DNA of 64,000 bases from UBA952 sp044361535 (GCA_044361535.1 JBIKIQ010000017.1:1-64000); one strand, 5' to 3'; shown: positions 1-9,251, counted from the first letter of the stretch. A program made the numbers and translations. The notes: a model not told the origin generated them from the sequence alone.

Positions 1-6
1 TCGCTG

Positions 7-96
7 TCAGCGTAGAACTCTAACTTTTAAAATCATCTTGTATTCAAGAAAGTTAGCCACTCCAGTGATTAGGGTATACCGACCGGGTTACGCTGA
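7..96. repeat. Nested inverted repeats, possible structured site
   Basis: An outer perfect 8-bp inverted repeat (TCAGCGTA at 7-14, TACGCTGA at 89-96) encloses a second perfect 8-bp pair (CTAACTTT at 20-27, AAAGTTAG at 49-56). The second pair sits around a CTTG-tatt-CAAG hairpin (37-48). A CACT-cc-AGTG motif (58-67) and the 8-bp palindrome GGTATACC (73-80) follow. Together they could fold into a multi-branched structure. It lies just downstream of the recombinase gene, so it may be a recombination site or a structured RNA. I matched it to no known tRNA, tmRNA or riboswitch. The window edge prevents seeing its full extent. Confidence 0.4.
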
Positions 97-104
97 TTGA
101 TTCC

Positions 105-199
105 AACTTACTTATAACCCCCACAATTTCGCTTCAAGCTAACATACATTTGTTTGCTTGGCCTCATGGAGTGAGGATGTACTAAGTTATAAATAATTA
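105..199. repeat. 95-bp segment bounded by imperfect 14-nt inverted repeat
   Basis: The left arm 105-118 (ending TTATAAC) and the right arm 186-199 (starting GTTATAA) match as inverted repeats at 11 of 14 positions. The right arm ends directly before the recombinase stop codon at 200-202. Inside are two short hairpins: CAAGC/GCTTG (135-139, 156-160) and CCTCA/TGAGG (162-166, 172-176). Size and palindromic core ends recall an integron attC site, but the inner L boxes do not pair convincingly. A recombination site for the neighbouring enzyme is the best guess. Confidence 0.35.
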
Positions 200-1039
200 T
201 TACAAATCATCGAAAGGAGAACGTATTTGTTGTAAATTCCTCGTGCTAACATGTGTGTAGAGCTCAGTCGTTCTAGAACTAGAATGACCCAATAATTCCT
301 GAATGTATCTCAAGTCCGTTCCATTTTCCAAAAGGTGAGTAGCATAACTATGGCGCAACCAATGTAAACTAACTTTTTTGGTGATTTTAGCTTTCGATAA
401 ACTTTGTTTTAATACATTTTCTAGGCTTTTTTCGGAATATTTCGTGTTCGGAAATTGCCCTTCAAATAACCAGATTTTTGGTTTGAAAGCTTTATAATAA
501 TCGCGCAGCATTTCAATGAGTTTATTGCTAATCGGAACAACTCTGTCTTTTTTACCTTTTGATTGCCGTATGAAAAGCAAGCCTCGATCTGATAAAATAT
601 CTTTTAAAGTCAGATTTAATAATTCACTTCTTCGCAATCCACAAGCATAAATCAAACTGAGCATAGTTCGATGTTTTAGATTATTTGGTGCTTCTAAAAT
701 TGATTTTACTTCATCTTTACTGAGAACATTTGGTAAGCGTTTTTCACGTCTTGGTCGCTGAATGAAATCTACCTCCATCGTTCGGTTAAAGCGATTTCTG
801 TAAAATAATTTGATGGCATTAATCACTTGGTTTTGATAACTGGCTGAAAGTTTTTTCTTAAGTATATATTCGGTGTTGAATTGAATAAGGTCATCAATAT
901 TTATATTTTCTGGAGGTTTATCATTGAAAAATCTGAAAAAAACTTCAAGTGCATCTGAGTAGGTTTTGATGGTGTTTTGGCTATATCTACGATAATTCAA
1001 GTAGTTTTTAAAAGCGAGTATATGTTTCTGAGTATTCAT
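200..1039 (-). CDS. Tyrosine recombinase (XerC/D-like site-specific integrase)
   Basis: The 279-residue product is a complete tyrosine recombinase. Residues 1-95 form a SAM-like core-binding domain, and residues 105-265 the catalytic domain. The active-site set is present: R136 (GLRRSELL), K161, H226 and R229 (HWLRHSYATHLL), H252 (LLGHSS) and nucleophile Y261 (YTHVS). The C-terminal RSPFDDL recalls the end of integron integrases, but the extra patch typical of IntI, between the Lys and the HxxR box, is missing. It is therefore better called a Xer-like integrase than IntI. Palindromic DNA lies directly downstream and a decayed ORF6N gene directly upstream. This suggests a small mobile or cassette-like patch. 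The partner site and direction of mobility are not visible. Confidence 0.9.
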   Translation of the reverse strand: MNTQKHILAFKNYLNYRRYSQNTIKTYSDALEVFFRFFNDKPPENINIDDLIQFNTEYILKKKLSASYQNQVINAIKLFYRNRFNRTMEVDFIQRPRREKRLPNVLSKDEVKSILEAPNNLKHRTMLSLIYACGLRRSELLNLTLKDILSDRGLLFIRQSKGKKDRVVPISNKLIEMLRDYYKAFKPKIWLFEGQFPNTKYSEKSLENVLKQSLSKAKITKKVSLHWLRHSYATHLLENGTDLRYIQELLGHSSSRTTELYTHVSTRNLQQIRSPFDDL

Positions 1040-1110
1040 GATAAAATTATATGTATTCGATTTATTCTATGGATTAGTATATATGTTAAAATCAGTCACC
1101 CTCTTTAATT

Positions 1111-1124
1111 CTCCCTCAAGGGAG
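1111..1124 (-). other. Short hairpin between recombinase and ORF6N pseudogene
   Basis: CTCCC-tcaa-GGGAG forms a perfect 5-bp stem just after the 3' end of the ORF6N remnant (minus strand). There is no clear T-run on either side, so a terminator role is weak. Confidence 0.3.
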
Positions 1125-1137
1125 ATAAAATTGAATT

Positions 1138-1644
1138 CTAATTTTTATATCCAACTTCTTTTCGATTAGATTGCTGTGTTTTCTGATTGTCTTTTTGAAT
1201 GAGGTAAGTCAATACTTGTTCAATATCATCAAATTTTTGATTGTGAAGCTTTTCAAGTTCAATTAGTTTTTCAGAAAGTTCTTGATAGGTTAAAGCAAAT
1301 TGGCGCATCATTACGAATGCTCGCATAATACCAATATTCATTTGAATTGCCTTTTTACTTTTTAAAACACTCGATAACATAGCAATTCCATGCTCTGTAA
1401 AGGCGAAAGGTTTAGCTCCTCCAAAGTAATTCAGTGTGGGTATCACATTTTGTGATACCAAGTTTTGCATTTCAAGATAGGTTAACTCAAACATGAAGTC
1501 CTCAGGAAAACGATCGATATTTCTTCGAACAGCTTATTTTAAAGCTCTTGTTTCAACTTCATAGATTTTAGCTAAATCCATGTCTAATAGTACTTTCTTG
1601 CCTCTGATTTCGATGATGCTACTTTTGATTTGCTCAAGTTCCAT
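1138..1644 (-). pseudogene. ORF6N-domain DNA-binding protein, interrupted by a nonsense codon
   Basis: Reading from ATG at 1644, the frame encodes the start of an ORF6N protein (MELEQIKSSIIEIRGKKVLL). Codon 37 is then TAA (1536-1534), inside the conserved ALKxAVRRNI motif where family members carry Gln (CAA). The same frame then stays open to 1138 and continues the family: FPEDFMFELT, GGAKPFAFTEHGIAMLSSVL and a C-terminal coiled-coil tail. A single C-to-T change explains the stop, so this looks like a recent loss. An internal ATG at codon 51 (1494) could still give a 118-residue fragment without the N-terminal half of the domain. ORF6N proteins are phage or mobile-element DNA-binding proteins of unclear role, which fits the adjacent recombinase. 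Sequencing error is the main alternative. Confidence 0.85.
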
Positions 1645-1720
1645 AATTCAATTTTATATGAATATACGAAAAAATAATCAATAATTTGATTAAAATAAAA
1701 TCAAAAAAAGAAAGAGAAAC

Positions 1721-1747
1721 AAAAAAGGGTCACGAATTTCGCGACCC
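1721..1747 (-). terminator. Rho-independent terminator after hpd
   Basis: On the minus strand GGGTCGCGA-aat-TCGTGACCC (1747-1727) forms a 9-bp stem with one G-U pair, followed by TTTTTT. It ends the hmgA-hpd transcript 22 nt after the hpd stop. Confidence 0.85.
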
Positions 1748-1769
1748 TTCAAAATAAGATCAACTTAAA

Positions 1770-2948
1770 CTATAGCGTACCACGCTTTTCTTGCTCTCTT
1801 TCGATTGATTCAAAAAGCGCCTTGAAATTTCCTGCTCCAAATCCTTTGGCTCCCATTCGCTGAATTACTTCATAAAATAGCGTAGGGCGATCTTCGACTG
1901 GTTTGGTGAAAATTTGTAATAAGTAGCCTTCTTCATCTGCATCAACAAGGATGGACAGCCTTTGAAGTTCTTTTATATCTTCTTTCATCATGTCTCTGTG
2001 AACACCTAATCGTGCAGGTATTTCATCATAATACGCTTGAGGTGGTGGTGGTAAAAATTCAACCCCACGAGCCTTTAATTCAGCAACTGTCTTGATTATA
2101 TCATCAGTTGCTAACGCTAAATGTTGTACACCAGCACCTTCATAAAAGTCAATATATTCTTCAATTTGAGATTTTTTCTTTCCTTCAGCTGGTTCGTTAA
2201 TTGGGAATTTAATGCGACCATTTCCATTACTCATCACCTTACTCATTAATGCTGAATATTCCGTGGTAATTTGTTTGTCGTCAAATGTTAAAAAGTTTAC
2301 AAAGCCCATAACATCTTCATACCACTTTACAGTATCATTCATTTGATTCCAGCCCACATTACCAACCATATGATCAATAAATTTTAAACCAACCGGTTCA
2401 GGATTGTAGTCGCTTTCCCACTTCCTAAATCCAGGTAAAAACTCGCCTTTGTAGTTTTTGCGTTCAACAAAAATATGAACGGTCTCACCGTAGGTATAAA
2501 TTCCTGCTCGAACAACTTCACCATGTTCATCTTTCTCTACAACAGGTTCCATGTATACTTTTGCACCGCGTTTCACTGTTTCTTCAAATGATTTACGAGC
2601 ATCATCTACCCACAAAGCAATTACTTTAACGCCATCACCATGCTTTTTTACATGTTCGCCTATTGGAGAATCACTCGTTAAAGCAGTAGTTAATACTAAA
2701 CGAATTTTATCTTGTTTTAACACGTACGAAACTCTGTCTTTTAGACCTGTTTCTAATCCAGCATACGCGTGTGACTGATATCCAAAAGCAGTTTTGTAGT
2801 AATGTGCCGATTGCTTTGCATTACCAACATAAAACTCTACATAATCGGTTCCTAATAAAGGCAAGAAATCTTGTGCGCCTTCAAATATTTTTTCTAGTCC
2901 GTATTCCACATTGGAAACTTCTTTTGATTTATTAACTTCTTGAGACAT
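1770..2948 (-). CDS. hpd: 4-hydroxyphenylpyruvate dioxygenase
   Basis: This Fe(II) enzyme turns 4-hydroxyphenylpyruvate into homogentisate, the second step of tyrosine breakdown. The 392-residue product has the two-lobe vicinal-oxygen-chelate fold. The iron ligands are visible: H193 (FIDHMVGNV), H276 (GVQHLALA) and E360 (PTLFYEVIQR). The C-terminal helix with GFGAGNFKALFE is typical of the family. The length is slightly longer than the usual 350-380 because of an N-terminal extension. It lies 42 nt downstream of hmgA in the same direction and is followed by a strong terminator, so the two genes are probably one transcript. Confidence 0.96.
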   Translation of the reverse strand: MSQEVNKSKEVSNVEYGLEKIFEGAQDFLPLLGTDYVEFYVGNAKQSAHYYKTAFGYQSHAYAGLETGLKDRVSYVLKQDKIRLVLTTALTSDSPIGEHVKKHGDGVKVIALWVDDARKSFEETVKRGAKVYMEPVVEKDEHGEVVRAGIYTYGETVHIFVERKNYKGEFLPGFRKWESDYNPEPVGLKFIDHMVGNVGWNQMNDTVKWYEDVMGFVNFLTFDDKQITTEYSALMSKVMSNGNGRIKFPINEPAEGKKKSQIEEYIDFYEGAGVQHLALATDDIIKTVAELKARGVEFLPPPPQAYYDEIPARLGVHRDMMKEDIKELQRLSILVDADEEGYLLQIFTKPVEDRPTLFYEVIQRMGAKGFGAGNFKALFESIEREQEKRGTL

Positions 2949-2990
2949 AGAGAATTGTTTTAGAGAAAATTAGTATTTATTTTAAGCAGA

Positions 2991-4148
2991 TTAATGGTGC
3001 CATGAATTCATATATTCGCCCATTTCAACACCCAATGCTTGTTTGGTTAGTTTTAACGGTTTAAACGTGTCAATCATAACAGCAAGTTCCTGCGTTTCTT
3101 TTTGGCCGATACTTCTTTCATATGCTCCCGGATGCGGACCATGTGGTATACCTGCAGGATGAAGAGTAATTTGGCCTTTATCCACATGGTTTCTACTCAT
3201 GAAATCGCCATCCACGTAATAAAGTACTTCGTCTGAATCAATATTACTGTGATTATAGGGAGCAGGGATCGAGTCTGGGTGATAATCATACATTCTAGGA
3301 ACAAAGGAACAAATCACAAAAGCTCCCGTTTCAAATGTTTGATGGACTGGTGGTGGTTGATGGACACGACCCGTAATTGGTTCAAAATCATGAATGGAGA
3401 AAGCATACGGGAAATTATACCCATCCCAACCTACAACATTAAACGGATGGTGCGCATAAACATAGTCATACATCATATCTTCCTTCTTAATCTTGATGAG
3501 GAACCGACCATTTTCATTATGCGTTTCCAAGTGCTGAGGACGACGAATATCTCTTTCGCAATAAGGTGAATGCTCTAACAATTGTCCAAACCAATTTCGG
3601 TATCTTTTAGGGGTATAAACCGGATGAAAAGATTGAATAATCAACAATCGATTATCTTCCGATTCAAAATGCATTTGATAAATCATGCCACGAGGAACAA
3701 CCAAATAATCTCCGTACGAAAAATCAATATTTCCGAGTTGTGTTTTTAAAGTTCCGTTTCCTCGATGAATAAAAATTACTTCATCTGCATCTGCATTCTT
3801 GTAAAAGTAATCTGTCATGGATTTTTTAGGGGCAGCAAGTTCGATATAAACATCGCTGTTAACCAACATGGGAGTTCTACTTTCTAAGTAATCATTTGTT
3901 GCTTCCACGTTAAACCCTTGCAAACTTCTCATTTGCATATTTTTATCTAACCCAATTTCAGGAGCGACAGATTTTTTTTGCGTAATTTCTAAAACAGCCG
4001 TAGGAGGTTGAATGTGGTATAGCAGGGAAGACATGCCATCAAAACCAATGGTTCCGAAAAGCTGTTCGTAGTAAATTCCACCCTCGGGATTTTTGAATAC
4101 AGTATGTCTTTTGTGCGGAATTGAACCTAGTGAATGATAAAATGGCAT
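2991..4148 (-). CDS. hmgA: Homogentisate 1,2-dioxygenase
   Basis: It opens the aromatic ring of homogentisate to give maleylacetoacetate. The 385-residue protein shows the family's cupin-type C-terminal region with the His/Glu iron site (around TLHPAGIPHGPHPGAYE near residues 330-350) and the conserved HPFNVVGWDGYNFPYAF block. It stands immediately upstream of hpd on the same strand, so two consecutive steps of tyrosine degradation are encoded side by side. A TATTTTTG box on the minus strand (4190-4183) lies 34 nt before the ATG and may be its -7 element. Maleylacetoacetate isomerase and fumarylacetoacetase are not in this window. Confidence 0.96.
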   Translation of the reverse strand: MPFYHSLGSIPHKRHTVFKNPEGGIYYEQLFGTIGFDGMSSLLYHIQPPTAVLEITQKKSVAPEIGLDKNMQMRSLQGFNVEATNDYLESRTPMLVNSDVYIELAAPKKSMTDYFYKNADADEVIFIHRGNGTLKTQLGNIDFSYGDYLVVPRGMIYQMHFESEDNRLLIIQSFHPVYTPKRYRNWFGQLLEHSPYCERDIRRPQHLETHNENGRFLIKIKKEDMMYDYVYAHHPFNVVGWDGYNFPYAFSIHDFEPITGRVHQPPPVHQTFETGAFVICSFVPRMYDYHPDSIPAPYNHSNIDSDEVLYYVDGDFMSRNHVDKGQITLHPAGIPHGPHPGAYERSIGQKETQELAVMIDTFKPLKLTKQALGVEMGEYMNSWHH

Positions 4149-4272
4149 ATTAACTTAGTTTTAGAAGAAAAATATCACTAATCAAAAATAAAATAATTTC
4201 GGCAAAATAAGCGAATCTTCTGAACGAAAGAAATGATTTTTATCAGTTTTGAAATAAATTTATATCAAAGGT

Positions 4273-5472
4273 TTAAACTGTTCTTCCTGGATACACTTTC
4301 AACGCTTCTTCCAAACAACGAACAGCATTTTTTAATGCTTCTTGATTCAAAACATAGGCTAATCTTGCTTCTTGCTTTCCTAAGCCTTTAGTAGCGTAGA
4401 ATCCACTTGCAGGAGCCATCATAACGGTTTGACCTTCAAAAGAAAATTCTTCCAACAACCATTGACAAAATTTATCCGCATCATCAACCGGGAATTTAGC
4501 GACAGCATAAAATGCTCCTTGTGGCATTGGACAAAATACACCTTCAATCGAATTTAAACCATTGACCAAGATATTTCTTCTTTCTACGTATTCGTTAACA
4601 ACATCATCAAAATAACTTTGAGGAGTTTTTAAAGCTGCTTCAGCGGCAAATTGATCTACAGTTGGTGGAGAAAGTCTTGCTTGACCGAACTTTAATGCAG
4701 CAGCCATCACATCTTTGTTTCGTGTAACCAATGTTCCAATGCGAGCTCCACACATGGAATAACGCTTAGAAACAGAATCAATCATAATTACATTATCATC
4801 AATACCTTCTAAATTCATGGTTGAAAAAGGAACAGCTCCTTCGTAGCAAAATTCACGATATACTTCGTCAGAAAACAAAAATAAATCATGCTTTTTAACG
4901 ATACTTGCCAATTGCTCTAACTCTTCTTTTGAATACAAATATCCGGTTGGATTGCCGGGATTACAAATAACGATTGCTTTCGTTTTAGCCGTTATTTTCT
5001 TTTCTATTTCTTCCACAGGAGGAAGGGCAAAACCTGATTCAATGGAGGCAGTTACCGGAACAACAGTCAATCCAGCCATTACGGCAAATCCGTTGTAATT
5101 CGCATAAAATGGTTCAGGAATAATCACTTCATCACCAGGATTACACGTAGTCATCAATCCAAAAATTAACGCTTCAGAACCACCAGTAGTGACTAATAAA
5201 TTATCGGAAGTAACATGAATCCCAATCGATTGATAGTACGCTGCCAATTTAGTCCGATACGACTCAAAACCAGCAGAATGGCTATATTCCAAAACTCTTG
5301 GTTCAAAATTGTGAATAGCATCCAAAGCAACTTGAGGCGTTTCGATATCGGGCTGTCCAATATTTAAATGATAAACAGTTTTACCTTCTTTTTTTGCTTT
5401 TTCTGAGTAGGGAACCAATCTTCTGATCGGAGAAGCTGGCATTTCAATCGCTTTTTTAGAAATAACTGGCAT
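4273..5472 (-). CDS. Class I/II pyridoxal-phosphate aminotransferase
   Basis: The 399-residue product is a fold-type I aminotransferase of the aspartate/tyrosine group. It has NPGNPTG (171-177), SDEVYREF (201-208) and the PLP Lys K236 in SVSKRYSMCGARIG. It probably makes a 2-oxo acid from aspartate or an aromatic amino acid. Its place just upstream of hmgA-hpd suggests it could supply 4-hydroxyphenylpyruvate from tyrosine, but this is inference. Close Bacteroidota relatives are usually called aspartate aminotransferases. It has its own promoter-like sequence between uvrB and its start, so it is likely transcribed separately from the men-uvrB operon. Confidence 0.9.
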   Translation of the reverse strand: MPVISKKAIEMPASPIRRLVPYSEKAKKEGKTVYHLNIGQPDIETPQVALDAIHNFEPRVLEYSHSAGFESYRTKLAAYYQSIGIHVTSDNLLVTTGGSEALIFGLMTTCNPGDEVIIPEPFYANYNGFAVMAGLTVVPVTASIESGFALPPVEEIEKKITAKTKAIVICNPGNPTGYLYSKEELEQLASIVKKHDLFLFSDEVYREFCYEGAVPFSTMNLEGIDDNVIMIDSVSKRYSMCGARIGTLVTRNKDVMAAALKFGQARLSPPTVDQFAAEAALKTPQSYFDDVVNEYVERRNILVNGLNSIEGVFCPMPQGAFYAVAKFPVDDADKFCQWLLEEFSFEGQTVMMAPASGFYATKGLGKQEARLAYVLNQEALKNAVRCLEEALKVYPGRTV

Positions 5473-5489
5473 TTTCGTATTTTTTTTGA

Positions 5490-5521
5490 CAAAAGTAACG
5501 CGAATATTGAAAATAAACCAA
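5490..5521 (-). promoter_or_regulatory. Bacteroidota-type promoter of the aminotransferase gene
   Basis: On the minus strand TTG (5521-5519) is followed after 21 nt by TACTTTTG (5497-5490), 17 nt before the ATG at 5472. This fits the TTG-N17-23-TAnnTTTG pattern known for flavobacterial sigma-A promoters. Confidence 0.6.
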
Positions 5522-5527
5522 CGAAAA

Positions 5528-7549
5528 TTATTTCCTGAATGAAATTAATCGATTCATTTCATCACGTAATCGAGCAGCTTCAATGAAATCCAGTTCTTTT
5601 GCTGCCTTTTCCATGGCTTTTTTTGCCAATTTAATTTGTTTTTCCAGCTCTTCAGGATTAAAATACACTGTTGTTGGTTCTGCTGCAAGTTGTTGATTTG
5701 ATGCACGTTCGTATTGAGCCATTCGAGTGGCTGGGTCTCCATCAGCAACCTTTGTTGACTCTAGAATTTTCTCTTTTGATTTATTCAATGGAGTAGGAGT
5801 AAGTCCATGTTCTTCGTTATACGAAATCTGAATGCTTCTTCTTCGTGATGTTTCATCGATGGTTTGTACCATTGACTTTGTCATTTTATCGGCATACATG
5901 ATCACAAAACCATTTACATTTCTCGCTGCTCGACCAACCGTTTGTACCAAAGATCGCACATTTCTTAAAAATCCTTCTTTGTCGGCATCTAAAATGGCAA
6001 CCAAAGAAACTTCAGGTAAATCCAATCCTTCACGAAGCAAGTTCACTCCAATCAGTACATCAAATTCTCCTAATCTCAATTCTCGTAAAATCTCAACGCG
6101 CTCTATTGTATCAATTTCGGAATGAATATAGCGACACTTAATTCCCATCCGATCCAAATATTTTTGAAGTTCTTCGGCCATTCTTTTCGTGAGAGTCGTT
6201 ACCAAAGTACGTTCATCAACGGCTATTCTTTTTTGAATTTCTTCCATTAAATCGTCGATTTGATTCAAACTCGGTCGTACTTCAATAACAGGATCTAAAA
6301 GTCCTGTCGGACGAATTACTTGCTCCACCAAAACACCTTCAGATAGTTCAACCTCAAAATCGGCAGGAGTTGCAGAAACAAAAATTACTTGATGGAGAAG
6401 TCCTTCAAATTCTTCAAAACGCAGTGGGCGATTGTCAATAGCTGCTTGCAATCGAAATCCATAATCGACAAGGTTTATTTTTCGCGCACGATCGCCTGCG
6501 TACATTCCACGAACTTGAGGAATAGTCACGTGACTTTCATCAATAACCATCAAAAAATCTTTTGGAAAATAATCCAACAAACAGAAAGGTCTTTCACCCG
6601 GTTCTCGTCCGTCAAAGTAGCGTGAATAATTTTCGATTCCCGAGCAATAGCCTAATTCCCGAATCATTTCTAAATCATAAGAAACACGTTCTTCCAATCG
6701 TTTAGCTTCAAAAATTTTCTTTTCAGTTTTAAAATTTTCTACTTGTAATACCATGTCTTCAAAGATCAGGTCAACTGCTCGCTTGGTATTATCCGGACTG
6801 GAAACGAAAATATTTGCAGGATAGATATTTATCTCGTCATAAGTTTCAATGACATTTCCAGTTTCTGGATCAAATGCTGAAATTCGCTCAATTTCGTCAC
6901 CCCAAAATTCTATTCTCAACCCATAATCAGCATAAGCTAAGTAAATTTCAACGGTATCACCTTTAACACGAAATGAACCGCGTTTAAAATCAATATCCGT
7001 TGCTCGTTGGTATAAATTTTCAACTAAGCGAAATAAAAATTTATTTCTTGAATAGATTTCACCTTTTTTGATAAAAAGAATGCTTTTTTGAAATTCATTG
7101 GGATTTCCAATACCGTAAATGCATGAAACAGATGCTACAACTAATACATCTTTTCGTCCGGAAAGTAAGGCAGAGGTGGCAGAAAGTCGTAATTTTTCAA
7201 TTTCATCATTGATCTGAAGATCTTTTTCAATATATGTATCAGTCGTTGGTAAATACGCTTCCGGTTGATAGTAATCATAATACGAAACAAAATATTCAAC
7301 CGCATTATTGGGGAAAAAATGTTTGAATTCTCCGTAAAGCTGAGCCGCCAGGGTTTTGTTGTGCGAAAGAACAAGGGTAGGCCGATTGATTTGTTCAATA
7401 ACGTTGGCAACCGTGAAAGTTTTTCCACTACCGGTGACACCAAGTAAAGTCTGAGCGAACACATTATCGTTTAAGCCATTCACTAATTGCCGAATTGCTT
7501 CTGGTTGATCACCCGTTGGTTGAAATTCAGAAACAATTTTGAAATCCAT
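5528..7549 (-). CDS. uvrB: Excinuclease ABC subunit B
   Basis: This is the DNA-damage verification helicase of nucleotide excision repair; it takes over the lesion from UvrA and recruits UvrC. The 673-residue protein has the full family layout: Walker A GVTGSGKTF near residue 38, the beta-hairpin region with YYDYYQPEAY, the DEAD-like DESH box, helicase motif VI (QTVGRAARN), and a C-terminal UVR coiled coil (AKELDFIEAARLRDEM). It begins 10 nt after the menD stop on the same strand, so it is probably read through from the menaquinone operon. That is an unusual functional pairing. Confidence 0.97.
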   Translation of the reverse strand: MDFKIVSEFQPTGDQPEAIRQLVNGLNDNVFAQTLLGVTGSGKTFTVANVIEQINRPTLVLSHNKTLAAQLYGEFKHFFPNNAVEYFVSYYDYYQPEAYLPTTDTYIEKDLQINDEIEKLRLSATSALLSGRKDVLVVASVSCIYGIGNPNEFQKSILFIKKGEIYSRNKFLFRLVENLYQRATDIDFKRGSFRVKGDTVEIYLAYADYGLRIEFWGDEIERISAFDPETGNVIETYDEINIYPANIFVSSPDNTKRAVDLIFEDMVLQVENFKTEKKIFEAKRLEERVSYDLEMIRELGYCSGIENYSRYFDGREPGERPFCLLDYFPKDFLMVIDESHVTIPQVRGMYAGDRARKINLVDYGFRLQAAIDNRPLRFEEFEGLLHQVIFVSATPADFEVELSEGVLVEQVIRPTGLLDPVIEVRPSLNQIDDLMEEIQKRIAVDERTLVTTLTKRMAEELQKYLDRMGIKCRYIHSEIDTIERVEILRELRLGEFDVLIGVNLLREGLDLPEVSLVAILDADKEGFLRNVRSLVQTVGRAARNVNGFVIMYADKMTKSMVQTIDETSRRRSIQISYNEEHGLTPTPLNKSKEKILESTKVADGDPATRMAQYERASNQQLAAEPTTVYFNPEELEKQIKLAKKAMEKAAKELDFIEAARLRDEMNRLISFRK

Positions 7550-7559
7550 AAGTTAATAA

Positions 7560-9251
7560 TTATCCTTTAATGAATTGAAAATATTCATTCAATACATCTG
7601 CATTCTTTTCTCTCGGAGTAAAAATCTCCACTAATTTTGGTCGTTGATTCAGCGATTCGGTAAAGAAATCAGTTAAAACAGTTTGTAAAGCAAAGATCGA
7701 GTTAATAGCTTGATAATTAACGTTAAATGATTTACAAAGACCCTCGGCATTCGTTTCATGAGTTGCTTCGAAAAAAGCGTCTCGCTGAGGAGAGGTAGAT
7801 GGTCCCGGAATAATTCGGAAAATTCCACCACCTGAATTGTTTATAAGAATTATGCGTAGATTTTTTCCTAAATAGTTATTCCACAAAGCATTGCTATCAT
7901 AAAAAAACGAAATGTCACCCGTTACTAAAACATGAAGTTTTTCTTGATTAGCAACCGAGGCGCCAACCGAAGTACTAGTACTTCCATCGATACCACTTGT
8001 TCCTCTGTTTCCAAAATAATCAATGCTTGGAATTGGATCAAATAGCTGGCAATAACGAACAACGGAGCTATTTGCCATGTGTAAAATGGATCTTTCAGGT
8101 AAGTACTGGAAAATGTAATCAAATACTTGAAGGTCAGAATACTCAACTTTATCGAGATATTCAACAGATTTATCCTTTGCTAAATAATCTTTTTGTCGCC
8201 ACAAGGAACCGTAGTTATTTGAATTTATTTCAGATTGATCTTGTAGAAGTTGCTTGAAGAAAGAAGCGGCATCAACCTGAAATACATGCGTTGCAGATTG
8301 ATAGGTATCCATATTTGGAAATGCGAAACCTATTTTCCAATGTTGTTTTGGTTTATTCTTTCGCAAAAATGTCTTTATCTTTTTTGAAACTACAGCGTCC
8401 CCAAGTGTAATTAATACATCTGGAACAAACTTCTCAAATTCTCCTTCAGAAATCAGATTTAAAGTTCGATCAATGCAATGAACAAATCGCGTATCAAATA
8501 AGTTTGATGTGTTTTCAACTAGTATGGCAACATTAGTGTTTTCTGCAAAATCAGTAAGGATTTTTTGAAGCTCAATATTCCGATTCATTTGTCCACAAAG
8601 AACGAGCACTTTGCCTGAAATTTCTTTTCTCAGATTGCTCAGTATTTCTTTGTCAATTATATTTTCGGTTGCAACAAATTCTATTTTTGAAAAAGTAGGT
8701 TCTTTTACTTCTTGAACATCGTACAATGGTTCATGCAATCCTACATTGAGGTGAATTGGTCCTTTCCATGGATTGCTTACATGCGAAAATGCTTGATTTA
8801 GTTCACGATTGGCAAACCAAGAATATTCATTTGATTCATTATCATCTGACAATTCAGTAACGTACATTGCGTGATCTCTCAAAACATTGCTTTGACGGAT
8901 CGTTTGACCATCTCCTTGGTCTATCCAATTTTTTGGTCGATCTGCGGAAATAACAACCAATGGTAGCTGTCTATAAAATGCTTCAGAAACCGCAGGTGAA
9001 AAATTCTGTATAGCCGATCCAGAGGTACAAACAATGGCAACAGGGCTTCCCAATTGATCAATCATTCCCAATGCGAAGAACGCCGCGGAACGTTCATCAT
9101 GGACGACATAGGTCGAAAATTTTGGATGATTGTCAAATGCAATACTAAACGGTGCATTACGTGAACCAGGACAAACCACTATGTGTTTAATTCCGTACGA
9201 TTCACATGCCGAAACTATCTTTTGAACTATTAATTTATTACTTGAGATCAT
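7560..9251 (-). CDS. menD: 2-succinyl-5-enolpyruvyl-6-hydroxy-3-cyclohexene-1-carboxylate synthase
   Basis: This ThDP enzyme joins 2-oxoglutarate to isochorismate, the first committed step of menaquinone synthesis. The 563-residue product begins with the MenD signature (VCPGSRNAPFSIAF, VHDERSAAFFALG). It has the PYR-domain CTSGSA motif and a C-terminal ThDP/Mg site (GDISFFYDSNAL, ILINNSGGGIF). Its start overlaps the end of menF by 14 nt, implying translational coupling. It is followed closely by uvrB. Confidence 0.96.
   Translation of the reverse strand: MISSNKLIVQKIVSACESYGIKHIVVCPGSRNAPFSIAFDNHPKFSTYVVHDERSAAFFALGMIDQLGSPVAIVCTSGSAIQNFSPAVSEAFYRQLPLVVISADRPKNWIDQGDGQTIRQSNVLRDHAMYVTELSDDNESNEYSWFANRELNQAFSHVSNPWKGPIHLNVGLHEPLYDVQEVKEPTFSKIEFVATENIIDKEILSNLRKEISGKVLVLCGQMNRNIELQKILTDFAENTNVAILVENTSNLFDTRFVHCIDRTLNLISEGEFEKFVPDVLITLGDAVVSKKIKTFLRKNKPKQHWKIGFAFPNMDTYQSATHVFQVDAASFFKQLLQDQSEINSNNYGSLWRQKDYLAKDKSVEYLDKVEYSDLQVFDYIFQYLPERSILHMANSSVVRYCQLFDPIPSIDYFGNRGTSGIDGSTSTSVGASVANQEKLHVLVTGDISFFYDSNALWNNYLGKNLRIILINNSGGGIFRIIPGPSTSPQRDAFFEATHETNAEGLCKSFNVNYQAINSIFALQTVLTDFFTESLNQRPKLVEIFTPREKNADVLNEYFQFIKG

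Noticed and set aside
1..104. tRNA or tmRNA end as integration target
   Set aside because: The branched inverted repeats look cloverleaf-like, but no T-loop (TTCRA) or anticodon arm of proper size is present on either strand.
105..199. Classic integron attC site
   Set aside because: Only the outer TTATAAC/GTTATAA ends fit; inner L boxes do not pair well and the recombinase lacks the IntI-specific patch.
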